DNA of 39,577 nucleotides from Methyloversatilis sp. (lineage in GTDB: Bacteria; Pseudomonadota; Gammaproteobacteria; Burkholderiales; Rhodocyclaceae). The stretch spans positions 1 to 39,577 of the forward strand of contig NZ_JAUYRO010000091.1 in the NCBI RefSeq assembly GCF_030696805.1. The letters run 5' to 3'. The stretch's first letter is position 1; each line of letters starts with the position of its first letter. This document shows positions 22,401 to 27,077 of the stretch, piece after piece. The notes beneath the pieces were generated by a model. It did not search any database. It worked only from the letters and a program-made list of their open reading frames with translations, and was not told the DNA's origin. The position numbers and the translations under genes are program-made.

Positions 22401-23549
22401 AGCGGTGGCCGGCAGATCGAGGTCGTCGCCGGCGACGGTTGTTGGAGCGGGCGCGGCGACGGGTACGGGCGTGCCTGCAGCCGTGGGCGCATCCACTCGG
22501 CCGACCGCACGCAGCGTACCTTCTACCGTCGCGCGCTGTTCGGCGCTGACTTCGATCCGGCCGCCTTCGGTGCCGCTTGCATCCACCCGCGCGCCCGCAT
22601 CGACGCGCACTTCGGGGGCGCTGATTTCGATCGAGCCGCCGGCACCGTCGGCGGTGTGCGCAACCGTTTCCGACTGTGCGGTGAGCGTGACGGATTTCGA
22701 GCCGCGCAGCACGATGCGGCCGTCTTCCGTCCGGTGGGCACCGGTGGCCGAAATCTTGCCCGCCTGCGTGAGCGCTGCACCGAACATACCGACACTGCCG
22801 CCGCGGGAAATCAGCTGACCGAGATTGATCGCTTCGCCACCGGCTTCGATCTTGACGCGCAGCGACGGCTGATGCGGATCGGCAATCTCGACGCTTTTGC
22901 CGGCTGCCAGCACGATGTCGCCGTTCTCGGCGGTGATCAGACCGGTGTTTTCGACATCGGTGGCGATCAGGATCAGCGGGCCGCCGGTCGTCTTCAGCGT
23001 GCCGTCGTTGCGCAGCTTGCCGGCAGTGCCGTCGGCATCGAACTTCATCCTGCCGGCGAGGAAATCCTCATTCCGGATGTTCAGCGTCGACGCGACCAAG
23101 CCGGCGGTATCGACCTTCGCGCCGGCACCGAACAGCACACCATTCGGATTGATCAGGAAAACGCGGCCATTGGCGATCAGGTTGCCGAGGATTTTCGACG
23201 GATCCTGACCGACCACGCGGTTGAGCACGCTGGCGGTCGAATTCGGCTGGATGAAGCGGGTGGTTTCGCCCGGCTGAATCGAAAACTGCTGCCAGTTGAT
23301 GATGGCCTTGTCGCTGGCCGTGATGTTCAGCGTGCTGCCCTGGACTTGAACGCCCACATTGCCGTGGACCACCTGATGACCGGTCGGGTTGGCGATCGCA
23401 AGGCCGGGCAAAGCGGCCGCCATGGCAGCAACGACACGACGCAGCGCACGGGCGCCGCCGCCCTTGCCGCATGCCTTCGTTTCTTCCGGCACCGGGACGT
23501 AGCCGCCCTTCTCTTCGGAAAAAACCAGTCTGTAGCGACCCTTGTTCAT
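4464..23549 (-). CDS. Giant filamentous-haemagglutinin-like TPS exoprotein (6,361 aa)
   Basis: Secreted large adhesin-type protein, the TpsA partner of the transporter encoded just upstream. The N-terminus is an extended signal peptide region (MNKGRYRLVFSEEKGGYVPV...) with cleavage near AIA53. The TPS/haemagglutination domain follows (about 54-290), with the hallmarks SVLNRVVGQDPSKILGNL and INPNGVLFG. About 5,800 residues of Gly/Thr/Asn/Ser-rich beta-helix repeats come next, organised in 165-, 188-, 210- and 244-residue units and punctuated by five W...NW modules. Near the C-terminus lie a cadherin/Ig-like motif (YTANAGFNGNDSARFTL), a proline run (~6277-6295) and a short unique tail. There is no autotransporter barrel, sorting signal or recognisable CdiA-type toxin. 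GAGG lies about 5 nt before ATG 23549. The frame is uninterrupted. Adhesion or biofilm function is inferred. Confidence 0.93.
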   Translation of the reverse strand: MNKGRYRLVFSEEKGGYVPVPEETKACGKGGGARALRRVVAAMAAALPGLAIANPTGHQVVHGNVGVQVQGSTLNITASDKAIINWQQFSIQPGETTRFIQPNSTASVLNRVVGQDPSKILGNLIANGRVFLINPNGVLFGAGAKVDTAGLVASTLNIRNEDFLAGRMKFDADGTAGKLRNDGTLKTTGGPLILIATDVENTGLITAENGDIVLAAGKSVEIADPHQPSLRVKIEAGGEAINLGQLISRGGSVGMFGAALTQAGKISATGAHRTEDGRIVLRGSKSVTLTAQSETVAHTADGAGGSIEISAPEVRVDAGARVDASGTEGGRIEVSAEQRATVEGTLRAVGRVDAPTAAGTPVPVAAPAPTTVAGDDLDLPATAAGPAPAAPVSASAGQGGVIVVTADTVVLDGDAVLDASGDTGGGSILVGGDWQGANAEVRNARISWVGHGVSLLSDALLNGDGGKVVVWADEATAFAGSIWARGGRDGGDGGQVEVSGKVALLYRGRTDTRAARGRNGELLLDPLAIIIQGGSGDGSNDGSQLFRSGATPGTITADALGPTLLFESEIEEQSKTTDIILRAQRSVTVGGSAFSHTASGNLAGETSGTLALAAGSNLLIETRNLGGEEGGPSAGIDLVTGGAHGANLRIITQGTGSITMQTGYSNGTAVGDQRADIIVPLLTAGEGSILLRTVRGTGSTIQFRNAVTTDGVLQSSADMHVGGQRLQGSGGVAIDGDYTVDSGTLDIDGASAAISGTLYLAGTLDGSAPLTLGGLVWYSGIMTGTGAVTLTGAGELPPNFNYRYLDRRLNIAGSLDLQNNLQLYVRNGGTLHLTSTGVLQSTTHDGNIYFNSGATGTALFSADAGAQVNVAAGRQLSLYSDSQVGNLISASFTTGGAGTLALTGGRFTLTGNSVITGSGNLAMAGADLYGSGNLTLGNNFRWLNGGMYGDGVTRITGQAQLPQATGNRFIQRRLEVSGTLDANNNQWLYVQNGGVLHITSTGTLRSVTHDGNIYLQAGGSGSAAFSAAQGARIDVGASRNLYLFTDGNAGNTFSADVNLTGAGTFAFSGGLITLTGESSVGGTGLFAMNGGNVAGNGDLDIDSRFVWTSGSMGGSGVTRIGGLASLPQSNANKFLQRRLEVSGTLDADNNNLLYVQAGGTLHLTASGRLRTTTNDGSIYLQAGTTGTSRFTAAAGAEIDVADGRTLSLFSDNNLGNEMSVDVDLTGAGTFALTSGNITLTGDSVIGGDGLLALRGANLSGSGNLDIDSRFVWAGGGMFGTGTTYLSGPASMPQVVANKVLQRRLEISGIFDADNNYWLYVQNGGSLHLTSTAILRSTTNDGHFYFDAGASGVTLFSAEAGATVDVADGLTLSLFSDSNLGNQFSARLNVTGAGLFALTGGRFTLEGDSVIGGTGTYTLSNTNLLGSGNLTLRDNFNWLSGNMGGTGRTVLDTSITLSGTRTIDRELVIAEGRTLLLSDNAVLRGSSSTTGGGRLTALGTLAKGEGSGNAYLQYLDISGNIQSRGGLLRLHGYSDGQGASIGGMVASSLNGGGVLMESSTFNIAGQPLQIAADSTLQMSAGTIHLDGAQITGAGTFLVSGGTLLVNADSAITSRFTLSGGTLAGAADFTIGNAFDWSGGTMSGDGRTVLAAGTMATIGSASAYKFLHRRLDVAGTLTFSNSTNYDLYIRDGGTLHIASTGTLATSANGYIYLNESSNGANNGSVVISADTGGRIAVADGTTLVLTADGAASNHLRGDFALSGPGAVQVNSGLFTIDQTSAFAGAGLLRLNGGTLFAGAATSIANLELTGSGTLDGSGTITLNQFDWRSGTMIGSGTTVLAGTGTINNASAYKFLHRRLDVAGTLTLGNNTNYDLYIRDGGTLHIASTGTLATSSNAYIYFNESSNGSNNGVAALTSAAGGRIAVADGTTLFLTADGAASNLMSGNFTLTGPGAVQMNSGLLTVDQASAFTGAGVLRLTGGTLFAGAATGIANLELTGGTLDGAGTFTLNQLDWRSGTMAGTGTTVLAGSGALTQLNTIKYLQRRLEVAGTLTLSNSASSDLYIRDGGTLHVGATGTLATAGNGYLYMNESFNSAGNGLAQLSSAAGGRIVVTEGNTLFVSADGSSNNVIGGSFLLAGPGVVQQTGGTLTADLATQITGPGLLRLSGGTFAATAATGIANLELSGGSLGGSADITIGNRFTWNSGSLTGSGVVTLAGASTIASGSASKDTSREIRVTGNLSIADQTGNGLRLNGARLAIASGGSVVLENGASITHTTSGRIDNAGLLVKRGPTGLTLAMPLTNTGVLRIEEGVLTASAFPINNGRVTLLNNASLVTGNTNLLNNGSIDGVGTINVGTGTLTNAGLLQPGSSGSAGLLSVQGNLVQTAAGTLEVDLLGTSVAQQDRLQVSGTISLGGDLVITPANGVVLGAQDRYTVLSCANLDCLTGSFASIDANGLTATATTFSNALSFATGTLASTWISQASGFWDIASNWAGSLLPTATTDVVIDQAGDLTITVRSIGGPITINSLFSNENISVISGALTLTDDSTINGTLSVSGGTLTVGTQLDLNRLALSGGVVSGGVLSLLGAQSTLTGGGALNNTTLVIGETGLQVGGVYMTNGTLRKRTGLASNALVTVVNNGFLEGRSTLTLDDVTVRLASTGTATYLRGNTAAGLTTLNIAGNGSIDFAGADNANNDVTAWHGNSTLNIGAGIALTGSQSGAINMGVGGTFSGTAIASTPGKTIAFSGANWNNAGTLRAAGGTVSLTSSNNTTWASSGTLDLDSGTLNLGGAFNTASFNSLDRDGVAAGTLAITGALNNTGATLLLDDSTGAVLLSGSITGGTIRAHNPAGGALVMNSVGYLIDTTLAGVQGVDGSGLYVVGNGQSMEARGTLTLDGATVRLASTGSSTYLRGNTSAGLTTLNIAGNGSIDFAGADNANNDITAWHSNNTLNVGAGISLTGSQSGGINMGAGGTFSGTAIAGTAGKTFAFSGANWSNAGTLRLEGGVITSSTSFTSSGVIRGFGSLNLGANTLTNNGVLRPDGLLTVTGNLVLGAASTLEVGIAGSERGTQYDALDVTGTVTFGGTLRATHEGGYTPGANTGFRLVRYNARIAGREFATLDVPAGFGYGSYYGAANHVLGNGSALTGINEWVSNVDGNWSVGSNWSLGAAPNSATQTVLIDRVGFTPTVTISTGAWTVGSLSSEESLTISGGSLTVNGATRVGRTLTVNGGRFEALGTLDLNGVSVSAAASQFIANGGGTIADFDQANGTSTFNAGGLAFAALTPRGGTVNFNAAVTLPSSTLRVAGYVANINADLGLATLDIDSGTANLNVASSAASIDLSGGTLNVAGNTAMSGNLTWTGGTIAGGGVLSLAGVLDQTSNTTVYLRQTTLVHSNSSGNSRIANTSGSGFNIENGALLRNTGSLTLSVEAPNGILYIDHDTGPLGGRFENTGTLTKIGAGRADIGNFGTMTFVQDGTLNVEAGSLTLGNTVSLSGTQNVSAGAFLQILGGTTTVAAGGAFNGAGTLAQSGGTLILGDGVRIASIYALSSSGTLNVATGTSVDIDGRFNWTGGTITGGGVLDANGVFDQSGNTTVRIVATTLQHHDTSGESRIANTSGSGFNIENGGLFRNTGALALIVEAPNGNLYIDHDSGAASRFENTGALTKRGAGNVDFGSFGNVSFDQLGGFVVSEGTASLNNAVLLGGTQQIAEGATLQVVGGTTTLSAGGRIDGAGQFRLNNGTLALGDNASINARFAQSAGTLLLSPGIDALISNRYDWSAGTVSGGNTLVSNLLVPGGTLTVSGELQLVGTSNVTLDNATLVHTHTGSGSRIGTNNGRSMLINNGAVFRNAAGALLTLDTPDSGNTLYIYQSGGTGSRFENFGSLVKSGIGTLDLGYNGNLIVQQSGTLLINEGTLSNNAVSTFAGTHQIAADALLLLNSSTSTLAAGSSFSGDGRVQQSSGTTTLGDGASITADVLLSGGTLNVATGASVIVDGDLQWTGGTLGGAGTLTLNGVLTQVSANTVTLNATQLIHANASGNSRIGNNNGRSILLNNGALLQNAAGALLTLETGNNNNTLYIYQSTGSGSRFENLGTLTKTGTGTLDLGYNGSLQIDQRGVLNVQQGLLSLNGVALLSGAQQLAAGATLDIRGATTTLAAAGSVTGAGNLSLSGGTLSLADGATIASTLIHSGGTLLGTGANTISGRYDWTAGTIAGDGTLTVSGPLQITGGNTQFLDARTLVHTNASGSSRIFKTSGAVNLNNGGVLRNASGARLLFDSGNGNFNLNSSGGGSLVNEGTITKVGGGSTSITSNVGFSQSGLVTIGQGTLSVANAFTNAGTIELLTSATFGNTSATTTNTGTVSGFGTLALGAQTFTNRGVVRPGGAGAVGTLSITGRYVQDAAGTLQIERGSAGTDALVVSSTAALGGTLVVSELPGYISTGGTSDVVTASALSGSFSTVTLPSGYSTQAVGNRQVLSYAGAICGGVCWDGGAGSLLWTDAANWTGDLLPGTNDLVFIDLGTISVELSNGNHTIRSLNTAAGNTLVVSGGSLTVTDVATLAGDLVISGGTANFNGAAQLARLMLSSGIFGGSGTATFTQSGSTWTGGDVSGTGRLVLAAGSTLSYGAGTRTIARRLDIEQGGRLSLDSGSLTTTGGASNAGVVNVAFGATGRYGGSATYLLDATGQFDGGGRIEFINSAQVTSQTTAPPIADNTFTVRVQDSARFTLTTPGAIANLELAGSGQVIAQAGLQAGSLTQTGGTLTLNAASGAGTYNWNGGTLAGSSTFSIVGGGSWTRGTLTGNLVIANGASLTLSGTGSDDVQSTSYKRFGAGSLTNFGTLNWLEGHIDVIGAGRVDNHGLIDLAADFSFGDRSTGTGTFTMVNHNSGVISKTAGTGEFAIGTLGIPGGTANYANFTNNGRINVFSGRLRFNIGYAGAPGGGTFIHNSFIEIGASSTLEIGGALTYNGDADLGAGGVLRRLGGFTINNGADIFGNGTIDVGASGTLTNAGALGTLEYGTLSVTGNFVQTDTGILDLWIGGTSAGTYDQLAVSGSVTLGGTLVVTEDPAYTRSPLSLALITAGNGISGTFATIDTPAAGYTTAVDGNAFRIGFGSIVCGGICWDGGAGTALWTDAANWSGDALPGLNDLVFIALDNGSSVVLNSGSHSIASLTTAAGNSLSISAGSLTLTGMSALAGDLTLSGSGTLVTNGRLDATRFTQNGGTFSGSGDLFVSAAFSHTGGSHIGSGRSVLGSAVTFAPGSYTFNRDFDIEGTLTHTSGTLTVAAQRTLTISGELDWTAGSIISGPGALDVADGANVLINDSMGGGFHTLSAITVNNAGTVNYAVAGGNSRELLLNDGTVFNNTGRFNFAGDNVVSENVGNGGTFNNSGTLAKTGGTGSSGFANQARFNNLDGGTVDSGTGTLLIQTEGSHAGVFNLAGNNVRFNGSTQTFADGSVLRGTSNFNGATIRADGNLIIDGTLNWSSGSTVTHAGGTGTLNVLGTSTLNINDSQGSGFHTLSAITVNNAGTVNYAVAGGNSRELLLNDGTVFNNTGRFNFAGDNVVSENAGNGGSFNNSGTLAKTGGTGSSGFDNLARLVDQGGSYRGETGTLQLASLGTVSGVMHIAAGATLTTAPALTNTGVIEGSGTLNVGGGTLTNSGIVRPGGDDQIGRLTVLGNFTQSAAGRIEAEFSGTSTNQFDVLDVRGDTLLDGVLEVQSLGSAVPVEGMQLPVVTASGALDAGALQLVAPTGFTTRTLGSSLSLGYTACTTGICWDGGAGSQLWTDAANWTGDVLPGVNDLVFITLAGGADVILNALPTVTVAGLTIGNANSLTLTGGVLNAPTTVQQGGTLNLDGGNLNFGNALLNNGTLNYAGGTMNGNVFANNGALNVLSGSAGNLTTNRLNNNGSVIVDSGATFEFGSGGGMIFANNGSVAVESGTLSVLAHDADASGPGADSGAYSVDSGATLRFRDAFRDFGPGSSITGSGDVEFTAFSGGVFNVNGGYNVGGETRVSGNTLVNFNSNATFGDLRVAGNIGGNGTLTVTDDLTWTAGSIGGNGRVIAVRGDTVLDGSNLALNGAVLNVGGSGLLNSGTQLALNGGSQLIVSDGASLGLGSNTRVGGTGSLVNRGTLEGTLGGGTSNVAVRLVNDGNVQASSGNLGLTGGIGGGGLFVIGDNATMELGGDLPPDIFNRIGGNGTLSFSPTSAPVINQSFVVTGGTPLLFGLRSGAVLSSGPNNGVLDGQQSAWQYTANAGFNGNDSARFTLSLGSGTAVINLSFNVNSAAEPPPPPPPPAPPPEPLPGPVSVTVLPLLRETVQPPKFKIPELATPKPQVQIASIDALSEIVTASGPSFEQPLREFSASRLQCR
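6795..7610 (-). repeat. Near-identical ~250-bp duplication, offset 564 bp
   Basis: Bases from 6795 to about 7045 recur from 7359 to about 7608 with only a few differences, an offset of 564 bp (188 codons). Both copies encode the same run, including SGFHTLSAITVNNAGTVNYA and RELLLNDGTVFNNTGRFNFA. The high nucleotide identity points to recent duplication or gene conversion. Confidence 0.85.
11290..13420 (-). repeat. 210-codon repeat units in the exoprotein
   Basis: Matching segments anchor at about 11311 and 11941 (630 bp apart) and at 12601 and 13231 (also 630 bp). Each encodes a block of the type SRIxNxxGxxxxxxNGxxxRNxxGAL followed by (L)YIxxxxGxxSRFEN and GxLxKxGxGxxDxG. The two pairs are more similar within than between, which suggests duplication of a pair of units. 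Confidence 0.7.
14562..15617 (-). repeat. Duplicated 244-codon segment in the exoprotein
   Basis: The segment 14562-14885 recurs at about 15294-15617, a 732-bp offset. Both encode ATYLRGNT/STYLRGNT, then GLTTLNIAGNGSIDFAGADN and a Gly/Thr/Ser-rich stretch ending in KTxAFSGANWxNAGTLR. Nucleotide identity is high but lower than in the 564-bp duplication. Confidence 0.8.
16860..18560 (-). repeat. Three ~188-codon tandem units in the exoprotein
   Basis: An anchor encoding YIRDGGTLHI (SDLYIRDGGTLHV in one copy) appears at 17341, 17902 and 18466, spacings of 561 and 564 bp. Each unit opens with RRLxVAGTLT and closes with a WRSGTM or WNSGSL type turn followed by TVLAG or VTLAG. Confidence 0.8.
19145..21135 (-). 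repeat. Four exact 165-codon tandem units in the exoprotein
   Basis: A common GTGCAG anchor occurs at 19569, 20064, 20559 and 21054, that is, exactly 495 bp apart each time. Each unit runs from RRLxxxGxxDxxNN through LYVxxGGxLHxTSTG, then a Gly/Ala-rich strand set, to FRWxxGxMxGxGxT or a close variant. The spacing is fully conserved while the sequence has drifted, so unit length appears to be under selection. Confidence 0.85.
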
Positions 23550-23713
23550 TTCGGCCTCAAGTTCTTCTCCGCGAGGCCGTGAACACGATTACCGCTGCTT
23601 CAGGTAATCCGGTTCAGGCCCGTGCGGGCCAACGCAAAAATTCCGACTGCATCCCCGCATGTCGTAATGTCTGGAGTGAGCGATACCGCTTCCGCCCCTT
23701 TTGATGCTGCTGC
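23550..23713. other. Intergenic spacer between transporter and exoprotein genes
   Basis: 164 bp without a convincing ORF. It holds a small perfect hairpin (GGCCCG 23617-23622, CGGGCC 23625-23630, tg loop) and, on the coding strand, a short T-run before it rather than after, so it does not look like an intrinsic terminator. The two genes are probably co-transcribed. Confidence 0.5.
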
Positions 23714-25300
23714 CTAGAAACTCAGGCTGAACGACGCGTGAACCCGGTGGCTGCCGGACGCGTAGCGGTCTGCGCCGTCGATCAGACGAGCGTAGTCGAT
23801 CCGCCCCGAGAGCCATGTGGAATAATTGACGCGCAGGCCCACGCCGGCCGAGAGCACGCCGTCTCCTGCAGTTTCACCCGGCTGCGGATTGACTCTGTAA
23901 AGATGTGCAACGTCGCCGAACAGCACGCCGCGCATGACCCAGATGTCCTCCGTCCAGGCCGGTGTATCGAGGTCGGCGCTGATCCGCCAGCCCCGATCGT
24001 TGGCCAGCACGCGCTCGCGCAAGCCGCGTACAGACTCGGCTCCGCCAATGCCGAACTGTTCGCCGGACACCAACTCATCGCGTGTGTACTGACCCTGCGC
24101 CTGCAGCCGCACGCGCCAGTCACGCGGCAACAACTGGAACCACGAAGCGCTCGCGCGCATCACTGCAAAGCGCGCGTTGGCACCGGCGCGCAGAGCGTTA
24201 AAGTCTGTGTCGCGACCATGTTCGCCGCCCTGCAGGTTGCGTGCGACGCTGATCTGCACGCCGGCTTCCCGCGTTTCGCCGAGCCAGTTGCCGCTCCACG
24301 AAAGGGAAATAGGATGCGTGATGACGCGCGGCACGAGATTGCCGGGAGTGTTGTCGAGCAGGAAACTGCTGTCGAAGTCGCGCCAGTCGGCGGCCAGGCT
24401 GATGCGCTGCGACAATTCGCCGATGCGCGGCAGATGCCAGTTGTGGCGCGCGGAAAAGATGCGGCCACTGCCCGACACGGTCGCGGTCGAATTCAGTACC
24501 TGTACCTGACCTGAACTGACGCTGGAAAAGCCCGCCACCAGATCGATCGAGTTACCGCTTTGGTATAACGGAATGCGGTAACCGAGCCCGACGATGGTCA
24601 CGTCGGACGGCTGTTCGATCGAGGTCGTGTATTGCACCGTTGCGACGTGGTCGCGGTTGAACAGGTTGTTGTGCTGCAGACCGACCGATATGCGGTGCGT
24701 ACCGGTCGAGGGCGTGCCGCTGTTGTCCACGGTCACGAATCTGCGCAGCGGATTGTTGTCCGTGACCGATACGGTTGCCGCGATTTCGCCCGGTTTGCGC
24801 GCCGAGCGGAACGTCACGTCGGTCCGCTTCGATGCATTTTCATTGGCCAGCGCCAACTGGTGCGCGACGGCCTCTGTATTCGGCATGCTGCCTTCTGAAA
24901 GGGCGGGCAAGCTGCGCCGGATGTTCTCGTCGTCGTGATGCGTCGCGCCCTGCAGCGTCAGCGCTTCGAGCTTCGGCTCGAGCACCTCAAGGGTGACCGT
25001 ACCGCTGCTCAGTTCCTGTTCGGGAATACTGACCTGCGCTGCGCCGAAGCCGCGCTCGTGGTAGGCGGACTGCAGCGCGGTGCGCGCCGCTTCGATCTCG
25101 GCAAATCCGACGGCCTTGCCGACATAGGGTGTGAGCAGTGCATCGATTTCAGGCGACCGGAAAACCGTACCGCCAGCGATCGCGTAGTTCCGGACCTCGA
25201 ATCGCGGACCATCGGAGGATTCTTCCGCGCGCACATCCGCCGATGCGAACACCGCCCCGCCTGCGATCGCGAATGCAAGTCCCGCCTTGACAATCGACAC
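23714..25300 (-). CDS. TPS outer-membrane transporter, FhaC/ShlB/HecB family
   Basis: TpsB partner that exports the giant exoprotein across the outer membrane. It has 528 residues: a signal peptide (cleavage near ADVRA25), a first POTRA domain (~33-108, including FEVRNYAIAGGTVFRSPEID and YHERGFGAAQVSIPEQ), a second POTRA domain (~109-180), then a beta-barrel from ~187. The Omp85-superfamily VRG motif is present as VRGLRER at 424-430. The C-terminal residue is Phe, as in outer-membrane barrels. The start is GTG 25300, preceded by a G-rich ribosome-binding site (ACGGGGG). It precedes the exoprotein gene, the usual TPS order. Confidence 0.93.
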   Translation of the reverse strand: MSIVKAGLAFAIAGGAVFASADVRAEESSDGPRFEVRNYAIAGGTVFRSPEIDALLTPYVGKAVGFAEIEAARTALQSAYHERGFGAAQVSIPEQELSSGTVTLEVLEPKLEALTLQGATHHDDENIRRSLPALSEGSMPNTEAVAHQLALANENASKRTDVTFRSARKPGEIAATVSVTDNNPLRRFVTVDNSGTPSTGTHRISVGLQHNNLFNRDHVATVQYTTSIEQPSDVTIVGLGYRIPLYQSGNSIDLVAGFSSVSSGQVQVLNSTATVSGSGRIFSARHNWHLPRIGELSQRISLAADWRDFDSSFLLDNTPGNLVPRVITHPISLSWSGNWLGETREAGVQISVARNLQGGEHGRDTDFNALRAGANARFAVMRASASWFQLLPRDWRVRLQAQGQYTRDELVSGEQFGIGGAESVRGLRERVLANDRGWRISADLDTPAWTEDIWVMRGVLFGDVAHLYRVNPQPGETAGDGVLSAGVGLRVNYSTWLSGRIDYARLIDGADRYASGSHRVHASFSLSF

Positions 25301-25374
25301 TGACGACCCCCGTCCATCTTAAGTTCTTGTATCTGGCGGAGTTTAGAGGGTTTGCGGCGGATTTACACCCAGCC

Positions 25375-25393
25375 GAACAGCCTAGGGCTGTTC
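25375..25393. promoter_or_regulatory. Perfect 8-bp inverted repeat upstream of the TPS operon
   Basis: GAACAGCC (25375-25382) and GGCTGTTC (25386-25393) flank tag, about 75-93 bp upstream of the transporter GTG. It could be an operator or part of the adjoining inverted-repeat element. No clear sigma-70 promoter was found between it and the start codon. Confidence 0.4.
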
Positions 25394-25395
25394 TC

Positions 25396-25531
25396 ATTTG
25401 ATTCGTGCGTCACGTTGCCCTCGGGCTGGTCGCGAACAAGGCGCGCCGACGCAGCCTGACTGGCCCTCAGGCAGGGAGGTGCAACGTAGCCATGTGGCGC
25501 ACTGGCTGCACGCGTGAGGTACGAATCAAAT
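25396..25531. repeat. ~136-bp element bounded by inverted repeats (MITE-like or structured RNA)
   Basis: The ends ATTTGATTCGT (25396-25406) and ACGAATCAAAT (25521-25531) are perfect 11-bp inverted repeats, and pairing continues inward for about nine more positions with one mismatch and two G-T pairs. Inside are a second hairpin (GCCTGA 25454-25459 with TCAGGC 25467-25472) and an alternative pairing (ACGTTGC 25412-25418 with GCAACGT 25481-25487) that competes with the outer stem. No target-site duplication or ORF was seen. The rest of the gene-free stretch 25301-25645 holds only the smaller palindrome and a GC-rich imperfect hairpin just after phoU. Confidence 0.55.
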
Positions 25532-25645
25532 AAGCACAGACCCAAGATTAAAGGTCAGCGTGTTTTGCCGTTGCGTCGATGCAGAAGGAGTAGCCCGTCA
25601 GCCCGGATTCAGGGCGTGCGGCGCGGCAGGCGCCGGCGCACACAC

Positions 25646-26347
25646 TCAGTCCGCCGCCGCTGCTGCTTCCATGGCAGCCAGCCCGGCATGTCGTACGTCC
25701 GTCCCCTTGACCATGAATACGACGTACTGCGCCATGTTCTTGGAGTGGTCGCCGATGCGCTCGATCGCCTTGGCGATGAACAGCATGTCCAGCCCGCATG
25801 AAATCGTGCGCGGGTCTTCCATCATGAACGTGATCAGCTGGCGCATGATCGACTTGAATTCCGCGTCGACTTCCTTGTCCTGGCGCACGACTTCGGTGGC
25901 GCTGGCCAGATCCTGGCGGGCCAGCGCATCCAGGGTGCGGCGGAGCATGTCGACCGCCATCGATGCGGCGTGGCGCAGTTCGACGCGCGGCACGAAAATC
26001 GCGTCGGACTCGAGAATGTGCCGCCCCATCTTGGCTATCTTCTTCGCTTCGTCGCCCACGCGTTCCAGATCGGTGATGGTCTTGACCATCGACATGATCA
26101 CCCGCAGGTCGCTGGCGGCCGGCTGACGCTTGGCAATCAGCTGATTGCAGGCCTCATCCAGCTCGATCTCCATCGCATTGACCCTTTTTTCGGTCGCGAT
26201 GACCTCTTCAAGCAGCGGCAGGTTGCGTTCGATCACGCCGCGCATCGCGTGCTCGATCTGCTGTTCGATCAAACCGCCCATCTGCAGCAAGCCGGTACGC
26301 AGGCCTTCCAGTTCGTGGTCGTAGCGCTTGGAAATGTGCTCGCTCAT
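25646..26347 (-). CDS. phoU: Phosphate-signalling accessory protein PhoU
   Basis: Cytoplasmic all-helical protein that links the PstSCAB phosphate transporter to the PhoR/PhoB system and keeps the Pho regulon off in high phosphate. At 233 residues it has the standard length with two PhoU repeats, seen in the paired motifs DLERVGDEAKKIAKM and AIERIGDHSKNMAQYVVFMV, plus CNQLIAKRQPAASDLR. No pst or phoBR gene is in the window. Instead phoU is last in a set behind rpiA, with a 55-bp gap. A GC-rich imperfect hairpin lies just past its stop. Confidence 0.95.
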   Translation of the reverse strand: MSEHISKRYDHELEGLRTGLLQMGGLIEQQIEHAMRGVIERNLPLLEEVIATEKRVNAMEIELDEACNQLIAKRQPAASDLRVIMSMVKTITDLERVGDEAKKIAKMGRHILESDAIFVPRVELRHAASMAVDMLRRTLDALARQDLASATEVVRQDKEVDAEFKSIMRQLITFMMEDPRTISCGLDMLFIAKAIERIGDHSKNMAQYVVFMVKGTDVRHAGLAAMEAAAAAD

Positions 26348-26402
26348 GTCGGTGCGTTCCGGAAGGTGGTTTGAGGATGAGACTGCCTGTGAGCCAGAGT
26401 GT

Positions 26403-27074
26403 TCAGCCGCGCAGCGTTTTCACGCCATCGGGCGAGGATATCAGTGCAATGTCGGCGCGGCGACGGGCGAACAAGCCATTGGTCACCGTGCCGGTCAGGT
26501 GGTCCAGCTCGGTTTCGAGCGCGATCGGATCGGTGATGGACAGGCCGGATACGTCGATGATCAGGTTGCCGTTATCGGTCACGAAGCCTTCGCGCACCTT
26601 CGGCACACCGCCCAGACGGAGCAGCTCCCGCGACACCAGCGCAACGGCCATCGGAATGACTTCGATCGGCAGCGGGAAGCGTCCCATCACGTCGACGCAC
26701 TTCGACGCGTCGGCGATGCATACGAAGCAGTCCGATGCCGCGGCCACGATCTTCTCGCGCGTCAGCGCGCCGCCGCCACCCTTGATCAGGTGCAGGCCGG
26801 GATCAATCTCGTCCGCACCGTCGACATAGACCGGAATGCGCCGTCCCGAGGCGATCGCCTCGTCGAGCGACAGTACGGTGACACCATGACCGCGCAGCCG
26901 GGCTGCCGACGCTTCCGAACTGGCGATTGCCCCGGCGACATTGACGCCTTCGGATGCCAGCAGGTCGATGAAGTGATTGGCGGTCGAACCGGTGCCCACG
27001 CCAAGCAGTTCGCCTTCCACCACATGCGCCAGTGCCGAACGGGCCACAGCCTTCTTCAGATCATCGTTGTTCAT
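26403..27074 (-). CDS. rpiA: Ribose-5-phosphate isomerase A
   Basis: Interconverts ribose 5-phosphate and ribulose 5-phosphate in the non-oxidative pentose-phosphate pathway. The 223 residues carry the phosphate-binding GVGTGSTANHF (25-35), DGADEID (85-91) and the signature KGGGGALTREK (98-108), in which Glu107 is the expected catalytic base and Lys98 a binding residue. The ATG at 27074 lies 3 nt after the stop of the nucleotidyltransferase gene, so a housekeeping isomerase sits in the same transcriptional unit as the kinase/nucleotidyltransferase pair. Confidence 0.96.
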   Translation of the reverse strand: MNNDDLKKAVARSALAHVVEGELLGVGTGSTANHFIDLLASEGVNVAGAIASSEASAARLRGHGVTVLSLDEAIASGRRIPVYVDGADEIDPGLHLIKGGGGALTREKIVAAASDCFVCIADASKCVDVMGRFPLPIEVIPMAVALVSRELLRLGGVPKVREGFVTDNGNLIIDVSGLSITDPIALETELDHLTGTVTNGLFARRRADIALISSPDGVKTLRG

Positions 27075-27077
27075 CGC

